From the NCBI RefSeq assembly GCF_006874425.1, contig NZ_VIJZ01000006.1:248001-312000 (forward strand): a DNA stretch of 64,000 nt, written 5' to 3'. The stretch comes from Paenibacillus ottowii. Lineage in GTDB: Bacteria; Bacillota; Bacilli; Paenibacillales; Paenibacillaceae. Positions 55,685 through 64,000 of this stretch are shown here, one piece after another. The position numbers and the translations under genes are program-made. The notes beneath the pieces were generated by a model. It did no database searches. It was not told the origin of the DNA and was given only the letters and a program-made list of their open reading frames with translations. The stretch's first letter is position 1; each line of letters starts with the position of its first letter.

Positions 55685-57697
55685 TTATAGTATCTTTAAA
55701 TCTAATTGACGAAGATACAGAGAACGTACAATAAGAAAAGAAAGAAATTGGATGGCCCAGAAGCACAGCATAATCTGAATCAGCGTAAGATGAACGGGTA
55801 CTCCATATACTCCAGATGGTTCTGACATCACTATACAAAGGACTATCCCTAAAGTTGATACGATTAATGGCAGAAGAAACAGGAAAGCAATTTGTCTGGA
55901 AGCCGATTGTCTCATTTCCCTTGAGTTTAGTCCGATTTTTGATAAAGCTCGGTATATTTCTTCATCTCGCTGAAGATCTACATACAATCTGAAATACAAC
56001 AGGCTTACCGTACTAGCCAACATAATAATGGCGATAAATCCGCCAATAAATTCACTAATAACCAGATCCATTTCTGATGTTAAATAGTCGACGGCCCTAG
56101 AGTTAAGCACCCCTTTATTCACCTTGTTGGCCAACACGGAATACAACCATACCTCCTGTTGAGTTTCAAAGGTTTCTAAGGAAAGCTGGCCATTCTTCCA
56201 TTTTGGCACAAAATAATAAGTAGATTTATAGGCCAACGGATCATTGAAATACCGATGTTCAATTAAATAGTCGTAAGTTCGATCAGAAACAACAAGTAGC
56301 CTTCCTAGTTCAGAGATGATATTTCCATCAAACTTCAGGTTATGATCTATCATCAGAGTATCCATAATCTGAAGATTCGTCATATGAGATTTCCCTTGCT
56401 TGTAAGTTAGCTTTTTTTCAAAAAAGGTTTTCTTTTCTTCGAAAGACATCCCGTCTGGATCGAAAAGGAAAAAGCCTTGATCCTCCCGAAGCGTAGGTAC
56501 CTGTTTTAGCTTCTTAAACTTGGAAGCAAGTGCTTCATAGTTGGATTGTTTCATTACAGGTACCATCTGTTCACGAAAGGGAAATATCAGTACTTCACTT
56601 TTCGAATAATCTACCCCAGCATGATGAAGACTTTGGTCAATCTCATTCTCGAGATTTATGGAACTTACAGCATCAGAAAAAAATGCGAATGAATAAGACT
56701 GATCCCTAAAAAATCTTTTTTGCTGCTGCATAGAGTCAAAATTTGAAGCTGCTCCTACACAGAAAACGATAGAGATCAAGGTAATTAATGAGAAAAGCCC
56801 AGCGTTCTTCCTCATTTTATATGTGATCTCAGATAACCATAACAAACGCGATCCGCTCCAAGACCAGTTCCTGTTAGCTCTAAGCAATTGAATGAATAGT
56901 ACACATGATTGAGTATAAAATAAGTAAACACCAAGAGATCCCATTACAACTGTATATTTAAAGGTGTCTCCACCCGAATAGTGCAATATATAAAAGGAAA
57001 GGGTCCCTAAACGATACGGTGCTAGATAAATGTAAGGTGAAAAATCAAGCTTCATTAAATATACAGCCGCTCCGATTAATACTATGGCAAGAATGGACAG
57101 ACTCCATAAAGCTTTAGGCTCTTTGTTAAGCTGAGGAGCCTTGCTAAAAAGCTGCTGTAGTTTAAAACGTCGGATGAAAAACACAGACACAAGTGAGATC
57201 AATATAAACAAAAACATGAAACCGATTCCTGTAAAAACCAGTGCTTTCCAAGGAAAATAAAATCTTAAATATATTCCTGTGATTTTGGACCCCAAAAGCA
57301 GAAAAAACTTTGCTGAAACAAATCCCCCAATCATACCAGTAACCAATGATAAAAAGCCTATAATTAGATTTTCAAAAGCTATTAAAAAATATATTTGTCT
57401 ATGACTTGCGCCTAAAATGGTGAGTATACCAAATTCTTTCTTACGTGCAGCAACAAAGATATTGTTTGTGTATAATACGAAAAAAAAGGAAAATACAAAA
57501 ATCAACAAATCCGCAACCTGTAATCCCTTTTTTACGTTAGCTGCTGTGATTACATTCGAGACATCCGGGTGAAAAATAAATACCGCATATACAAAAAAAA
57601 TCGTAATCATCAAGGAGCTACTTAAATAATAAGGAACGTAAGCACGCGCATTGCGTTTGAGATTATTCCATGCTAACAGACGAAAGCTCATGTGCAT
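55685..57697 (-). CDS. BceB-type ABC transporter permease
   Basis: 670 residues with the BceB layout: ten membrane segments and a large extracellular domain between segments 7 and 8 (about residues 310-530). The N-terminus SFRLLAWNNLKRNARAYVPYY is typical of BceB/YtsD/YxdM permeases. In Bacillus these form a sensor-transporter that detects antimicrobial peptides acting on lipid II cycle intermediates and passes the signal to the paired histidine kinase. It overlaps the ATPase gene by 35 bases. The ribosome site GGGGGG fits the ATG at 57697. Confidence 0.92.
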   Translation of the reverse strand: MHMSFRLLAWNNLKRNARAYVPYYLSSSLMITIFFVYAVFIFHPDVSNVITAANVKKGLQVADLLIFVFSFFFVLYTNNIFVAARKKEFGILTILGASHRQIYFLIAFENLIIGFLSLVTGMIGGFVSAKFFLLLGSKITGIYLRFYFPWKALVFTGIGFMFLFILISLVSVFFIRRFKLQQLFSKAPQLNKEPKALWSLSILAIVLIGAAVYLMKLDFSPYIYLAPYRLGTLSFYILHYSGGDTFKYTVVMGSLGVYLFYTQSCVLFIQLLRANRNWSWSGSRLLWLSEITYKMRKNAGLFSLITLISIVFCVGAASNFDSMQQQKRFFRDQSYSFAFFSDAVSSINLENEIDQSLHHAGVDYSKSEVLIFPFREQMVPVMKQSNYEALASKFKKLKQVPTLREDQGFFLFDPDGMSFEEKKTFFEKKLTYKQGKSHMTNLQIMDTLMIDHNLKFDGNIISELGRLLVVSDRTYDYLIEHRYFNDPLAYKSTYYFVPKWKNGQLSLETFETQQEVWLYSVLANKVNKGVLNSRAVDYLTSEMDLVISEFIGGFIAIIMLASTVSLLYFRLYVDLQRDEEIYRALSKIGLNSREMRQSASRQIAFLFLLPLIVSTLGIVLCIVMSEPSGVYGVPVHLTLIQIMLCFWAIQFLSFLIVRSLYLRQLDLKIL

Positions 57698-58442
57698 GTC
57701 TACTTCCCCCCAAAAAGGAGAGCATATCTATGATTTCCTGAAAAAATATTTGCTGACTATGACTACGACGGATTTCATTATATAACTCACCATCTTTAAT
57801 AAAAATGACCCGGTCGCAATAGCTGGCTTCCAAGGCGCCGTGTGTTACCAGCACAATTGTAGAATAGTCTACACGGTGGATAAGGCTCAGCATTTCCATT
57901 ACAACTCGCGAAGACTTGGAATCGAGATTTCCGGTTGGTTCATCTGCAAGCAGGAGCGAAGGAGAATGAATCATAGCCCTGCCTATGGCTGCACGTTGTT
58001 TTTGTCCCCCCGACACCTCATAAGGCCGTTTGTCCAAAACGTCTGTAATATCCAGTTTTTTCGCTACTTCTTCCAGTTTGTGCTCCATTTCCTTTAACCC
58101 TTTTTTATTCAGCATCAGAGGAAACAGTATGTTCTCTCCCAAAGTGAGGGTTTCCAGCAAATTATAGTCTTGAAATACAAGCCCCAGTTCTTTGCGGCGA
58201 AATAAAGCCAGCTTATCCTTCTTGAGCAGATGTGGAATTTCCCCTTTAATGCTAACCTCGCCAGAAGTCGGCATATCAATGGTCGAAATCATATTTAATA
58301 ATGTTGTCTTCCCACTACCAGACGGACCCATAATGCCAACAAACTCACCTTGTTGAATCGTTAAATGGATATTGTTGAGGGCTCGGTGGGGAACCTTACC
58401 ATAGTATATTTTGGTGACTTGATCCATTCGTACAATCTCCAT
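57663..58442 (-). CDS. BceA-type ABC transporter ATPase
   Basis: 259-residue ATPase: Walker A GPSGSGKTT at 39-47, signature VSGGQKQRAAIGRAM and Walker [14 protein letters not shown]. This is the BceA/FtsE-like class. The ribosome site AAAGGAATGG precedes the ATG. Upstream, between it and the histidine kinase gene, is a 10-bp inverted repeat that resembles a BceR-type operator. It works with the BceB-like permease directly downstream. Confidence 0.94.
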   Translation of the reverse strand: MEIVRMDQVTKIYYGKVPHRALNNIHLTIQQGEFVGIMGPSGSGKTTLLNMISTIDMPTSGEVSIKGEIPHLLKKDKLALFRRKELGLVFQDYNLLETLTLGENILFPLMLNKKGLKEMEHKLEEVAKKLDITDVLDKRPYEVSGGQKQRAAIGRAMIHSPSLLLADEPTGNLDSKSSRVVMEMLSLIHRVDYSTIVLVTHGALEASYCDRVIFIKDGELYNEIRRSHSQQIFFQEIIDMLSFLGGSRHAHELSSVSME

Positions 58443-58506
58443 CGTCCATTCCTTTCTTTTTCTATGTTATGATCATAATCCATCCGAATCAGAGCGTCGA
58501 TCGATT

Positions 58507-58540
58507 AACCTTACAAAAACCTTAAATGTGTTGTAAGGTT
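58507..58540. promoter_or_regulatory. Inverted-repeat operator upstream of bceAB-like genes
   Basis: AACCTTACAA and TTGTAAGGTT form a perfect 10-bp inverted repeat with a 14-base spacer. No T run follows on the transcribed strand, so it does not look like a terminator. A near-identical element lies at 60607-60633. Known BceR-type sites have the same TTACA/TGTAA character. Confidence 0.7.
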
Positions 58541-58542
58541 TC

Positions 58543-59529
58543 TTATGGGTGTATGGGAAATAGAATTTCAACCGTCGTTCCTTCACCCACCGTCGATTGG
58601 AGTTGAATGTCATGATTCAGCCTTTTGCAGATTTCTGCCACCAAATAGAGCCCCATCCCGGTAGATTCACTATACTTCCGTCCGTTTTCACCTGTGTAAT
58701 AAGCCTCAAATACCCGCTCTATATCTTTTTTAGGGATACCAATCCCCTCGTCCTGCACTTTCAGCACAATCACATGATCTCTTACGTCAGATATCAATTT
58801 CAGGCTGTGGGCATGACCTGAAGAGTACTTCACCGCATTGGTCACCAATTGATTAATGATAAATCTTAGCCATTTGGCATCGGTAATCACATTCAACTGC
58901 TCGTCCACTTCATTGGAAGGATAAATTTCATTGCGGATCAATAATCTTTTGTTATCATAAATCACTTCACCAACCAGCTTTCGTAATACAACAGGCTCCA
59001 CATGAAAGTCTGGTTCAAAGGATTCCAATCGTGACATATACAAAATCATATCTAGTCCTTTGCCCATCCGATCAATCTCATCGTGAATCTGATCCGACTC
59101 GGGATCTATTTTTCCTCTGAGAATTAAATGAATTACAGATAAGGGCGTTTTCATTTGATGGACCCACTGATTTATAAACGTAATGTGATCACGCTGCTGA
59201 TGCTCTAATTGATGAATTCGAGACTGGTACAATCGGTAAAATTGTAAAAGCAAATGCTGTAAAGCAGAGGCTAACGGATTAAGTACCTTCATCTGAATAA
59301 GCTCATCTAAATCTCTAATGTTAGCAGTGGATAATATTTGGTATAAACCAGAATACATGACGTACCGGAATAGCAAATAGACCAGCAATAGGATGAACCC
59401 AAAAAATACCGAATACAGGGCCGTCGACAAGTTACTATAACCATCCATCCAGTAAATACTCAGCACAAGAAAAAGTTGGATAATATTAAAAAGGATCATA
59501 GAAAAATGATCACGCCAAAACAGCTTCAC
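58543..59529 (-). CDS. BceS-like sensor histidine kinase
   Basis: 328-residue intramembrane-sensing kinase: two membrane segments (about 10-28 and 38-58) with almost no loop between, then a DHp helix with phospho-acceptor H124 (FINQWVHQMKTPLS) and a HATPase domain (TNAVKYSS, DEGIGIPKKD, GMGLYLVAEI). Lack of an input domain is the hallmark of kinases that depend on a BceAB transporter for sensing. It overlaps the regulator gene by 4 bases. Confidence 0.95.
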   Translation of the reverse strand: MKLFWRDHFSMILFNIIQLFLVLSIYWMDGYSNLSTALYSVFFGFILLLVYLLFRYVMYSGLYQILSTANIRDLDELIQMKVLNPLASALQHLLLQFYRLYQSRIHQLEHQQRDHITFINQWVHQMKTPLSVIHLILRGKIDPESDQIHDEIDRMGKGLDMILYMSRLESFEPDFHVEPVVLRKLVGEVIYDNKRLLIRNEIYPSNEVDEQLNVITDAKWLRFIINQLVTNAVKYSSGHAHSLKLISDVRDHVIVLKVQDEGIGIPKKDIERVFEAYYTGENGRKYSESTGMGLYLVAEICKRLNHDIQLQSTVGEGTTVEILFPIHP

Positions 59530-60227
59530 TGTTCTTCCTCCTCAGTCAAGTGCAGCCGATATCCAGCTCCTCTAACCGTTTCTATAATATCCTCCAGCCC
59601 CAACTCAGCCAGCTTTTTACGGACACGAGTAACATAAACATTCAGTGTGTTTTCGCCTACATATTGGTAATCGTCCCATAAAGCCTCTAAGAGATGAACT
59701 CTCCCTACAACCTGCTTGGGATATGTCATCAACAGCTCCAGCAGTGCAGCTTCTTTATGGCTCATTTCTACCTGCTTGTCATAAAACACCAGCTCCATAG
59801 TATCAGGGTATAAAGTCAAGCCTGACACTGTTATGGAGTGTGTTTTTTGGGCAACTGCATATAAACCATAGGCACGTCGCAGATTGCTTTCTACTTTGGC
59901 TAACAGTACTTCGGGATGAAACGGTTTGGTAATGTAGTCATCAGCTCCGTTTTGCAAAGCTATGACCTGATCCATTTTATCGTCACGCGCGGATACAAAC
60001 AGGATGGGACAAGTAGATTGAGTACGAATTTGCCTGCACCAATAAAAACCATCAAACCGAGGTAAATTCACATCCAGTATGACCAAATCAGGCTTTACCT
60101 CCTGGAAAGTACCCAATACTTGATCAAAATTTGAAACGACAACTCCCTGATAACCATATTTCTCAAGATAGGATTGGAGTAAGGAGCTAATTTGAGGGTC
60201 ATCTTCTACGATTAATATTTTATGCAT
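59526..60227 (-). CDS. BceR-like response regulator (OmpR family)
   Basis: 233 residues: receiver domain with phospho-acceptor D52 (VILDVNLPRFDG) and acidic pair at D9/D10, followed by a winged-helix DNA-binding domain. TLNVYVTRVRKKL near the end is the recognition helix region of OmpR-type proteins. Start ATG at 60227 with only a weak ribosome site. It probably binds the two inverted repeats at 58507-58540 and 60607-60633. Confidence 0.95.
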   Translation of the reverse strand: MHKILIVEDDPQISSLLQSYLEKYGYQGVVVSNFDQVLGTFQEVKPDLVILDVNLPRFDGFYWCRQIRTQSTCPILFVSARDDKMDQVIALQNGADDYITKPFHPEVLLAKVESNLRRAYGLYAVAQKTHSITVSGLTLYPDTMELVFYDKQVEMSHKEAALLELLMTYPKQVVGRVHLLEALWDDYQYVGENTLNVYVTRVRKKLAELGLEDIIETVRGAGYRLHLTEEEEQ

Positions 60228-60340
60228 CGTGTTTTCTACCTTCTTAGTGCTTAAATTTTAAATAACATAATTTTCTCTATATCATGCCTTGATTTGATTG
60301 TCTAAGCAATAACAATAATCGAATTCCCTTTAATTGCAGC

Positions 60341-60532
60341 TTAGGAGGATTTCATGGTGTAAATCGAATCCCGAATGATATGCATGGTGCCAAATACCAT
60401 AGTGGTTAACAGGATAATTATAATGGCGATAACTATGACTGTAATTAGGATCCCTTTATAGTTTTTTAACGTTTTATTACAACTTAATTTGGACTTCCAT
60501 ACTTCTTTGATTTTATGCTTTGCATATTTCAT
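60341..60532 (-). CDS. Small membrane peptide of the Bce-type locus, 63 residues
   Basis: Begins with a basic cytoplasmic stretch (MKYAKHKIKEVWKSKLSCNK), then one long membrane helix (residues about 29-48, ILITVIVIAIIIILLTTMV), then a short outer tail ending TMKSS. GGAGAG lies 15-20 bases upstream of the ATG. The gene lies 113 bases upstream of the response regulator gene on the same strand and just below an operator-like repeat, so it probably belongs to the same regulon. I do not recognise a family. It could be a resistance or modulator peptide. Confidence 0.6.
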   Translation of the reverse strand: MKYAKHKIKEVWKSKLSCNKTLKNYKGILITVIVIAIIIILLTTMVFGTMHIIRDSIYTMKSS

Positions 60533-60606
60533 ATTTTGCTCACTTCTCTCCTTGGCTCGCTATTTTTCATACTAATTAGCTTCTACCTAAGGAACAACAG
60601 CCAAAG

Positions 60607-60633
60607 CTTACAAAAACATTACTTTGTTGTAAG
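60607..60633. promoter_or_regulatory. Inverted-repeat operator upstream of the 63-residue peptide gene
   Basis: CTTACAA, 13 bases, TTGTAAG, in almost the same sequence context (CTTACAAAAAC... TGTTGTAAGG) as the repeat upstream of the BceA-like gene. It lies 75 bases before the peptide start codon. Confidence 0.7.
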
Positions 60634-60667
60634 GTATATAGCCTGGACAGATATAACATTTTCTAAA

Positions 60668-60702
60668 AAAAAATGAGTCAGGTCTATGACCCGACTCATT
60701 TT
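60668..60702 (-). terminator. Terminator of the rRNA methyltransferase gene
   Basis: On the minus strand AAAATGAGTC, inner GGTC/GACC, GACTCATTTT and further T. Confidence 0.8.
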
Positions 60703-60752
60703 AATATCAATTGATGTTATAAATCACACTCGCAGATTCATCGCTCTATCTC

Positions 60753-61541
60753 TTAGCTTCGCTGCCTCATCGCCTCAAATAATAACACCGTCGAAGCCAT
60801 GGCTGCATTCAGTGATTCTGCTTGTCCCTGCATTGGAATGAATACCGATTCATCCACGATACGCGCGGTAGCATCAGAAATACCTTGGCCTTCGTTGCCA
60901 ATCACAAGCCAAGTGGATACACGCAAATCCACATTATAGCATGACAAGCTCGCATCCAGCGAGGTGCTGAGCAAGCGGGCCCCTTTGCTTTTGGCCTGCG
61001 GCAAAAGCTCCTCCAGACTGCCTTCGATCACCGGCAGATGAAACAACGATCCCATCGTGGAACGGATCGTTTTGGGATTATACAGGTCGGCGCAGCCATG
61101 CCCCAATATAACGCCTGCGGCGCCAGCAGCGTCTGCACTACGGATGATGGTGCCTACATTGCCGGGGTCCTGTACCCCGTCCAGCACCATCACCAGCGCA
61201 TCCGGCTGCTCCAGCAATGCTGCGAATGCGTTCCGCTCCTGCTTACGCACGATAGCAAAGACAGGCTGCGGCGTCTTGGTATCGGTGCATTTGGCAATGA
61301 CCGCCGCCGACACGGGAATCCATTCCACCGGTTGGTCGGCTGAATCCAGACCGTTTAGCTCGGCAGGAATCCCCTTGTCCAAATCGTAAGCGACGCTTTC
61401 AACACCCGCCTTCGAACGCAGCGCTTCCTGCACTAGATGAATCCCCTCGACAATATATTTATGCTGCCGTGTGCGATGCTTTTTCTCCAGTAATTGCGAC
61501 CATTCTTTTACACGTGCATTATTCGGTGAAATGATTTCCAT
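60753..61541 (-). CDS. TrmH/SpoU family RNA 2'-O-methyltransferase
   Basis: 262-residue SPOUT methyltransferase that methylates ribose in rRNA or tRNA using SAM. The trefoil-knot motifs are VLDGVQDPGNVGTIIRSADA (motif 1), VIGNEGQGISD (motif 2) and IPMQGQAESLNAAMA (motif 3). The N-terminal 100 residues are the substrate-binding domain. RlmB/YsgA-like; the exact nucleotide target cannot be told. GGAAGG precedes the ATG and a terminator follows. Confidence 0.92.
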   Translation of the reverse strand: MEIISPNNARVKEWSQLLEKKHRTRQHKYIVEGIHLVQEALRSKAGVESVAYDLDKGIPAELNGLDSADQPVEWIPVSAAVIAKCTDTKTPQPVFAIVRKQERNAFAALLEQPDALVMVLDGVQDPGNVGTIIRSADAAGAAGVILGHGCADLYNPKTIRSTMGSLFHLPVIEGSLEELLPQAKSKGARLLSTSLDASLSCYNVDLRVSTWLVIGNEGQGISDATARIVDESVFIPMQGQAESLNAAMASTVLLFEAMRQRS

Positions 61542-61620
61542 TGGTTTAACCTTCCGTTTCTATGGTCCGTTTCTTTAAAAAATAAATGATGCATCACCTG
61601 TACTTGAGCATCAAGCTTAA

Positions 61621-62283
61621 CTAAGCTGCAAAAGCCAGCTCCAGCTTGGTCAGATCATCCTTGTGACCCACAATGACCAGGACATCCCCCGCTTCCAGAC
61701 GATCCTCGGCATAAGGTGAAATGTTCATCTCCTGATTTCTGCGAATCGCCATCACATTGCAGCCAAAGCGTGCCCGTATGTCCAGCTCCTTCAGATTTTT
61801 GCCGATCATGGAGTCAGCCGCACGCATCTCCAAAATGCTATAGTCCTTGGACAACTCAATATAATCCAAAATATTGGGAGATGTTAAATGATGAGCTACC
61901 CGTAGTCCCATATCCCGTTCAGGATAAACCACTTTATCCGCACCTATTTTTTGCAGCACTTTCCCATGGAGTTCATTTTGTGCTTTAACCACAAGAGCAG
62001 GCACACCCATGTCCTTGAGAATCAATGTTGTTAAAATGCTGGCTTGTATATCTTCACCAATTGCGACTACAATTACGTCAAAATTGCGGATACCCAGTGC
62101 TCGCAGTGCCTCCTCATCCGTCGAATCGGCAGACACCGCATGCGTCACAATATTCGACATTTCCTGTGTACGCTGCTCGTCCGAGTCAATAGCCAGCACA
62201 TCAAAACCCATCTCACTCAGCGCGCTGGCAACACTGGAACCAAAGCGCCCCATGCCAATGACCGCATACTGTTTTTTTGCCAT
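61621..62283 (-). CDS. KtrA/TrkA-type potassium uptake regulator
   Basis: 220-residue cytosolic gating ring subunit of a Ktr-type K+ transporter. The RCK_N Rossmann domain starts with GMGRFGSSVASAL and binds nucleotides (and c-di-AMP on the C-terminal domain in relatives). RCK_C occupies about residues 140-220. The membrane partner (KtrB/KtrD) is not in the window. GGGAGG precedes the ATG. Divergent from sspI. Confidence 0.93.
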   Translation of the reverse strand: MAKKQYAVIGMGRFGSSVASALSEMGFDVLAIDSDEQRTQEMSNIVTHAVSADSTDEEALRALGIRNFDVIVVAIGEDIQASILTTLILKDMGVPALVVKAQNELHGKVLQKIGADKVVYPERDMGLRVAHHLTSPNILDYIELSKDYSILEMRAADSMIGKNLKELDIRARFGCNVMAIRRNQEMNISPYAEDRLEAGDVLVIVGHKDDLTKLELAFAA

Positions 62284-62380
62284 TCCTTTTTTACCTCCCG
62301 CTCACCATACTGTCCGTCATAGTATAGCATATCATGCTACAAACATAAATTTTGACATCCTTATCCCAAATGCTTCTCCA

Positions 62381-62411
62381 TGTATACCAGGCCACAGCCC
62401 AAGCCATAATA
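62381..62411 (+). promoter_or_regulatory. Candidate SigG promoter of sspI
   Basis: TGTATAC, 17 bases, CATAATA fits the forespore SigG pattern and lies 36 bases before the sspI start codon. Confidence 0.55.
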
Positions 62412-62446
62412 CATTCGACCACTATTACAACATCCGGGAGGTACAC

Positions 62447-62680
62447 ATGCCCATTACAATGGATTTACGTCAAGCGATTGTTCACAAAGTTCATGGCAAA
62501 TCAGAGGCTGATCTTACGGATATGATTATTGGGTCAGTGGATGGACCCGAAGCCGCTTTGCCTGGATTGGGTGTAATTCTTGAAATCGTATGGAAGCATA
62601 TGAGTCCAAACCAGCAGCAGGATTTCGTCCATTTGGCACATGAAGAAATTGATAAAATCAAACCCGTGCCCTTAACCTAG
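62447..62680 (+). CDS. sspI: Small acid-soluble spore protein SspI
   Basis: 77 residues. MDLRQAIVHKVHGKSEADL, then LPGLGVILEIVWKH, matches the SspI family of minor forespore proteins. GGGAGG lies 5 bases before the ATG at 62447; the long frame from 62009 is antisense to the Ktr gene and is not used. A SigG-like promoter is upstream and a strong hairpin downstream. The precise function of SspI is unknown beyond its presence in mature spores. Confidence 0.92.
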   Translation: MPITMDLRQAIVHKVHGKSEADLTDMIIGSVDGPEAALPGLGVILEIVWKHMSPNQQQDFVHLAHEEIDKIKPVPLT

Positions 62681-62747
62681 CTCTAGCTTTTAACTTCTTG
62701 TTCAGCTTTAGTTCTGCTCATTATTTTTACTCGTATTCAAAAATGAG

Positions 62748-62782
62748 AATAGTCCACTCGACATGAATGCGAGTGGACTATT
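62748..62782. terminator. Bidirectional terminator between sspI and prfC
   Basis: AATAGTCCACTCG and CGAGTGGACTATT form a perfect 13-bp stem with a 9-base loop between convergent genes. Confidence 0.8.
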
Positions 62783-62829
62783 CGTGGTATATATCAAATG
62801 ACTGAGATCAGACTGCTTTGCATATCATT

Positions 62830-64000
62830 TTATGGAGCCATTTCTAAAAACTTAGCGGTCGGATTTTTTTCCATAGCTGTACGCATGGCATACTCATTTT
62901 CAAATAAGGCGACATAGTTGCCTTTCTTATCTTTTACCAGCGTAGAGTTAATACGGAACTTGCTCGGATCAATCTGCTCATCCACAATCCAGCGTGCAAA
63001 CTGGAACGGCATACGTTGAAGCTGTACATCTACCCCGTATTCACCCTTCATGCGGTATTCAAATACTTCAAATTGCAGTTGGCCGACAACACCCAGTAGC
63101 GTATCATCAAAACTTACCGTACGGAACACCTGAATCATACCTTCTTCAGTCAACTGGTCAATACCTTTCAGATACTGCTTGTGCTTTAAAGCATTTTTTA
63201 CAGTAACCTTGGCAAAAATCTCAGGCGAGAAGGTCGGCAGTTCATCAAATACAACCTCACCACCTTGACTGAGTGAATCGCCAATGCGGAAAATACCCGG
63301 GTCAAACAAACCAATAATATCCCCAGGAAATGCCTCTTCGACAATATCACGGTCCTGTGCCAAAAACTGCTGTGGTTGGGACAGCTTAATTTCCTTACCC
63401 ATCCGAACATGCTTAACACTCATCCCGCGCTGGAACTTACCAGACACGATACGCAAAAATGCAATACGGTCACGGTGAGCCGGGTTCATATTGGCCTGAA
63501 TTTTAAATACATAGCCGGTAAATTTCTCGTTCGTTGGCTGAATTTCCCCCACTGTACTGCGGCGCGGTTCTGGCTTAGGAGCAAGCTGAAGGAAGTTTTC
63601 CAAAAATGTTTGCACACCAAAATTATTAATCGCACTGCCAAAGAATATAGGCGTCAATTCTCCACGCTGTACCTTTTCCATATCAAAAGGGTCACCTGCA
63701 ACATCAAGCAGCTCTAAATCCTGGCACAATTGGTCGTGCAAATATTCGCCCGCCATCTCGCGAATAATCGGATCATTGTAATCTTCCACCTTTTGTACTT
63801 TGATCGTGGAATGATCATCTCCCTGAAATAACTCGACCTGATTTTTGACACGGTCATAAACACCGCACAGATCACGCCCTGTACCAATCGGCCAGTTCAT
63901 AGGCACCGAACGGATACCAAGCACCTGCTCCAGTTCCTCCATCAGATCAAAGGGACTGCGTCCTTCACGGTCCAGCTTGTTAATGAAGGTGAAAATCGGT
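62830..64000 (-). CDS. prfC: Peptide chain release factor 3 (C-terminal part)
   Basis: GTPase that recycles RF1/RF2 after translation termination. The 390 codons in the window run from FTFINKLDREGRSPFDLMEE (G4 motif NKLD) to the stop and cover the end of the G domain, domain II and the RF3 C-terminal domain (VGVVGQLQFEVFEYRMKGEY). The 5' end, with the Walker A and switch motifs, lies beyond the right edge. The reading frame is open to position 64000. Confidence 0.95.
   Translation of the reverse strand, partial: PIFTFINKLDREGRSPFDLMEELEQVLGIRSVPMNWPIGTGRDLCGVYDRVKNQVELFQGDDHSTIKVQKVEDYNDPIIREMAGEYLHDQLCQDLELLDVAGDPFDMEKVQRGELTPIFFGSAINNFGVQTFLENFLQLAPKPEPRRSTVGEIQPTNEKFTGYVFKIQANMNPAHRDRIAFLRIVSGKFQRGMSVKHVRMGKEIKLSQPQQFLAQDRDIVEEAFPGDIIGLFDPGIFRIGDSLSQGGEVVFDELPTFSPEIFAKVTVKNALKHKQYLKGIDQLTEEGMIQVFRTVSFDDTLLGVVGQLQFEVFEYRMKGEYGVDVQLQRMPFQFARWIVDEQIDPSKFRINSTLVKDKKGNYVALFENEYAMRTAMEKNPTAKFLEMAP

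Noticed and set aside
58507..58540. Inverted repeat read as a terminator of the histidine kinase gene
   Set aside because: No T run follows on the minus strand, the spacer is long, and a near-copy occurs upstream of another gene, so an operator is the better reading.
62009..62446. Extended 5' part of the sspI frame
   Set aside because: It is antisense to the Ktr subunit gene, while SspI homology and the ribosome site both begin at 62447.

Overview
The window looks like a chromosomal segment of a spore-forming, low-to-moderate GC Firmicute, most probably Paenibacillus (P. polymyxa-like). This rests on recognisable gene families and synteny, not on a database search. It holds spore genes (two alpha/beta SASPs, SspI, YlbJ, YunB, LytH, a YjcZ-like peptide) and SAM-I and T-box leaders. 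The order yutD - lipA - lytH - yunB matches Bacillus. Many starts are TTG or GTG behind strong Shine-Dalgarno sequences. I see no transposase, integrase, phage gene, CRISPR array, rRNA or tRNA.

Layout: 1-2220 is a metNIQ methionine importer behind a SAM-I riboswitch. 2.2-10 kb holds a HEPN-like protein, a UbiD decarboxylase, heme A synthase CtaA, a thioredoxin, a DUF2515 protein, a MurJ-type flippase and a DUF456 protein. 10.2-17.1 kb is a cell-wall block: a HAD phosphatase, two tandem class B penicillin-binding proteins, a CvpA-like/transglutaminase fusion and a small anchored protein. 17.3-31.9 kb is mixed housekeeping and sporulation: an MFS transporter, Toprim protein, CtaB, YfhP, two SASPs, TrpS with a T-box, aldose epimerase, PepF, globin, YlbJ and NAD kinase. 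32-36 kb is yutD/lipA/lytH/yunB. 37.2-40.5 kb is a five-gene alkylation-repair operon (adaA-ogt-radical SAM-AlkA-AlkD).

42.3-47.2 kb is a beta-glucoside locus (bglH, licT, bglP). Each gene has its own promoter, LicT-type antiterminator site (RAT) and terminator, and a cre-like site sits on the -35 of licT. 47.4-50.9 kb is a stretch of damaged genes: a fucose-isomerase-like/transketolase operon collapsed by deletions, an ECF sigma factor with a one-base frameshift, and a broken polysaccharide deacetylase. 50.9-55.5 kb is a MacAB-like exporter with an adaptor and a TolC-family protein. 55.7-60.5 kb is a BceAB/BceRS-type peptide-sensing module with a 63-residue membrane peptide and two nearly identical inverted-repeat operators. 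60.7-64 kb holds an rRNA methyltransferase, a Ktr-type K+ channel subunit, sspI and a partial prfC.

Start sites were moved from the longest reading frame wherever a ribosome binding site clearly favoured an internal codon. Coordinates of short sites were counted by hand and may be off by a base or two.
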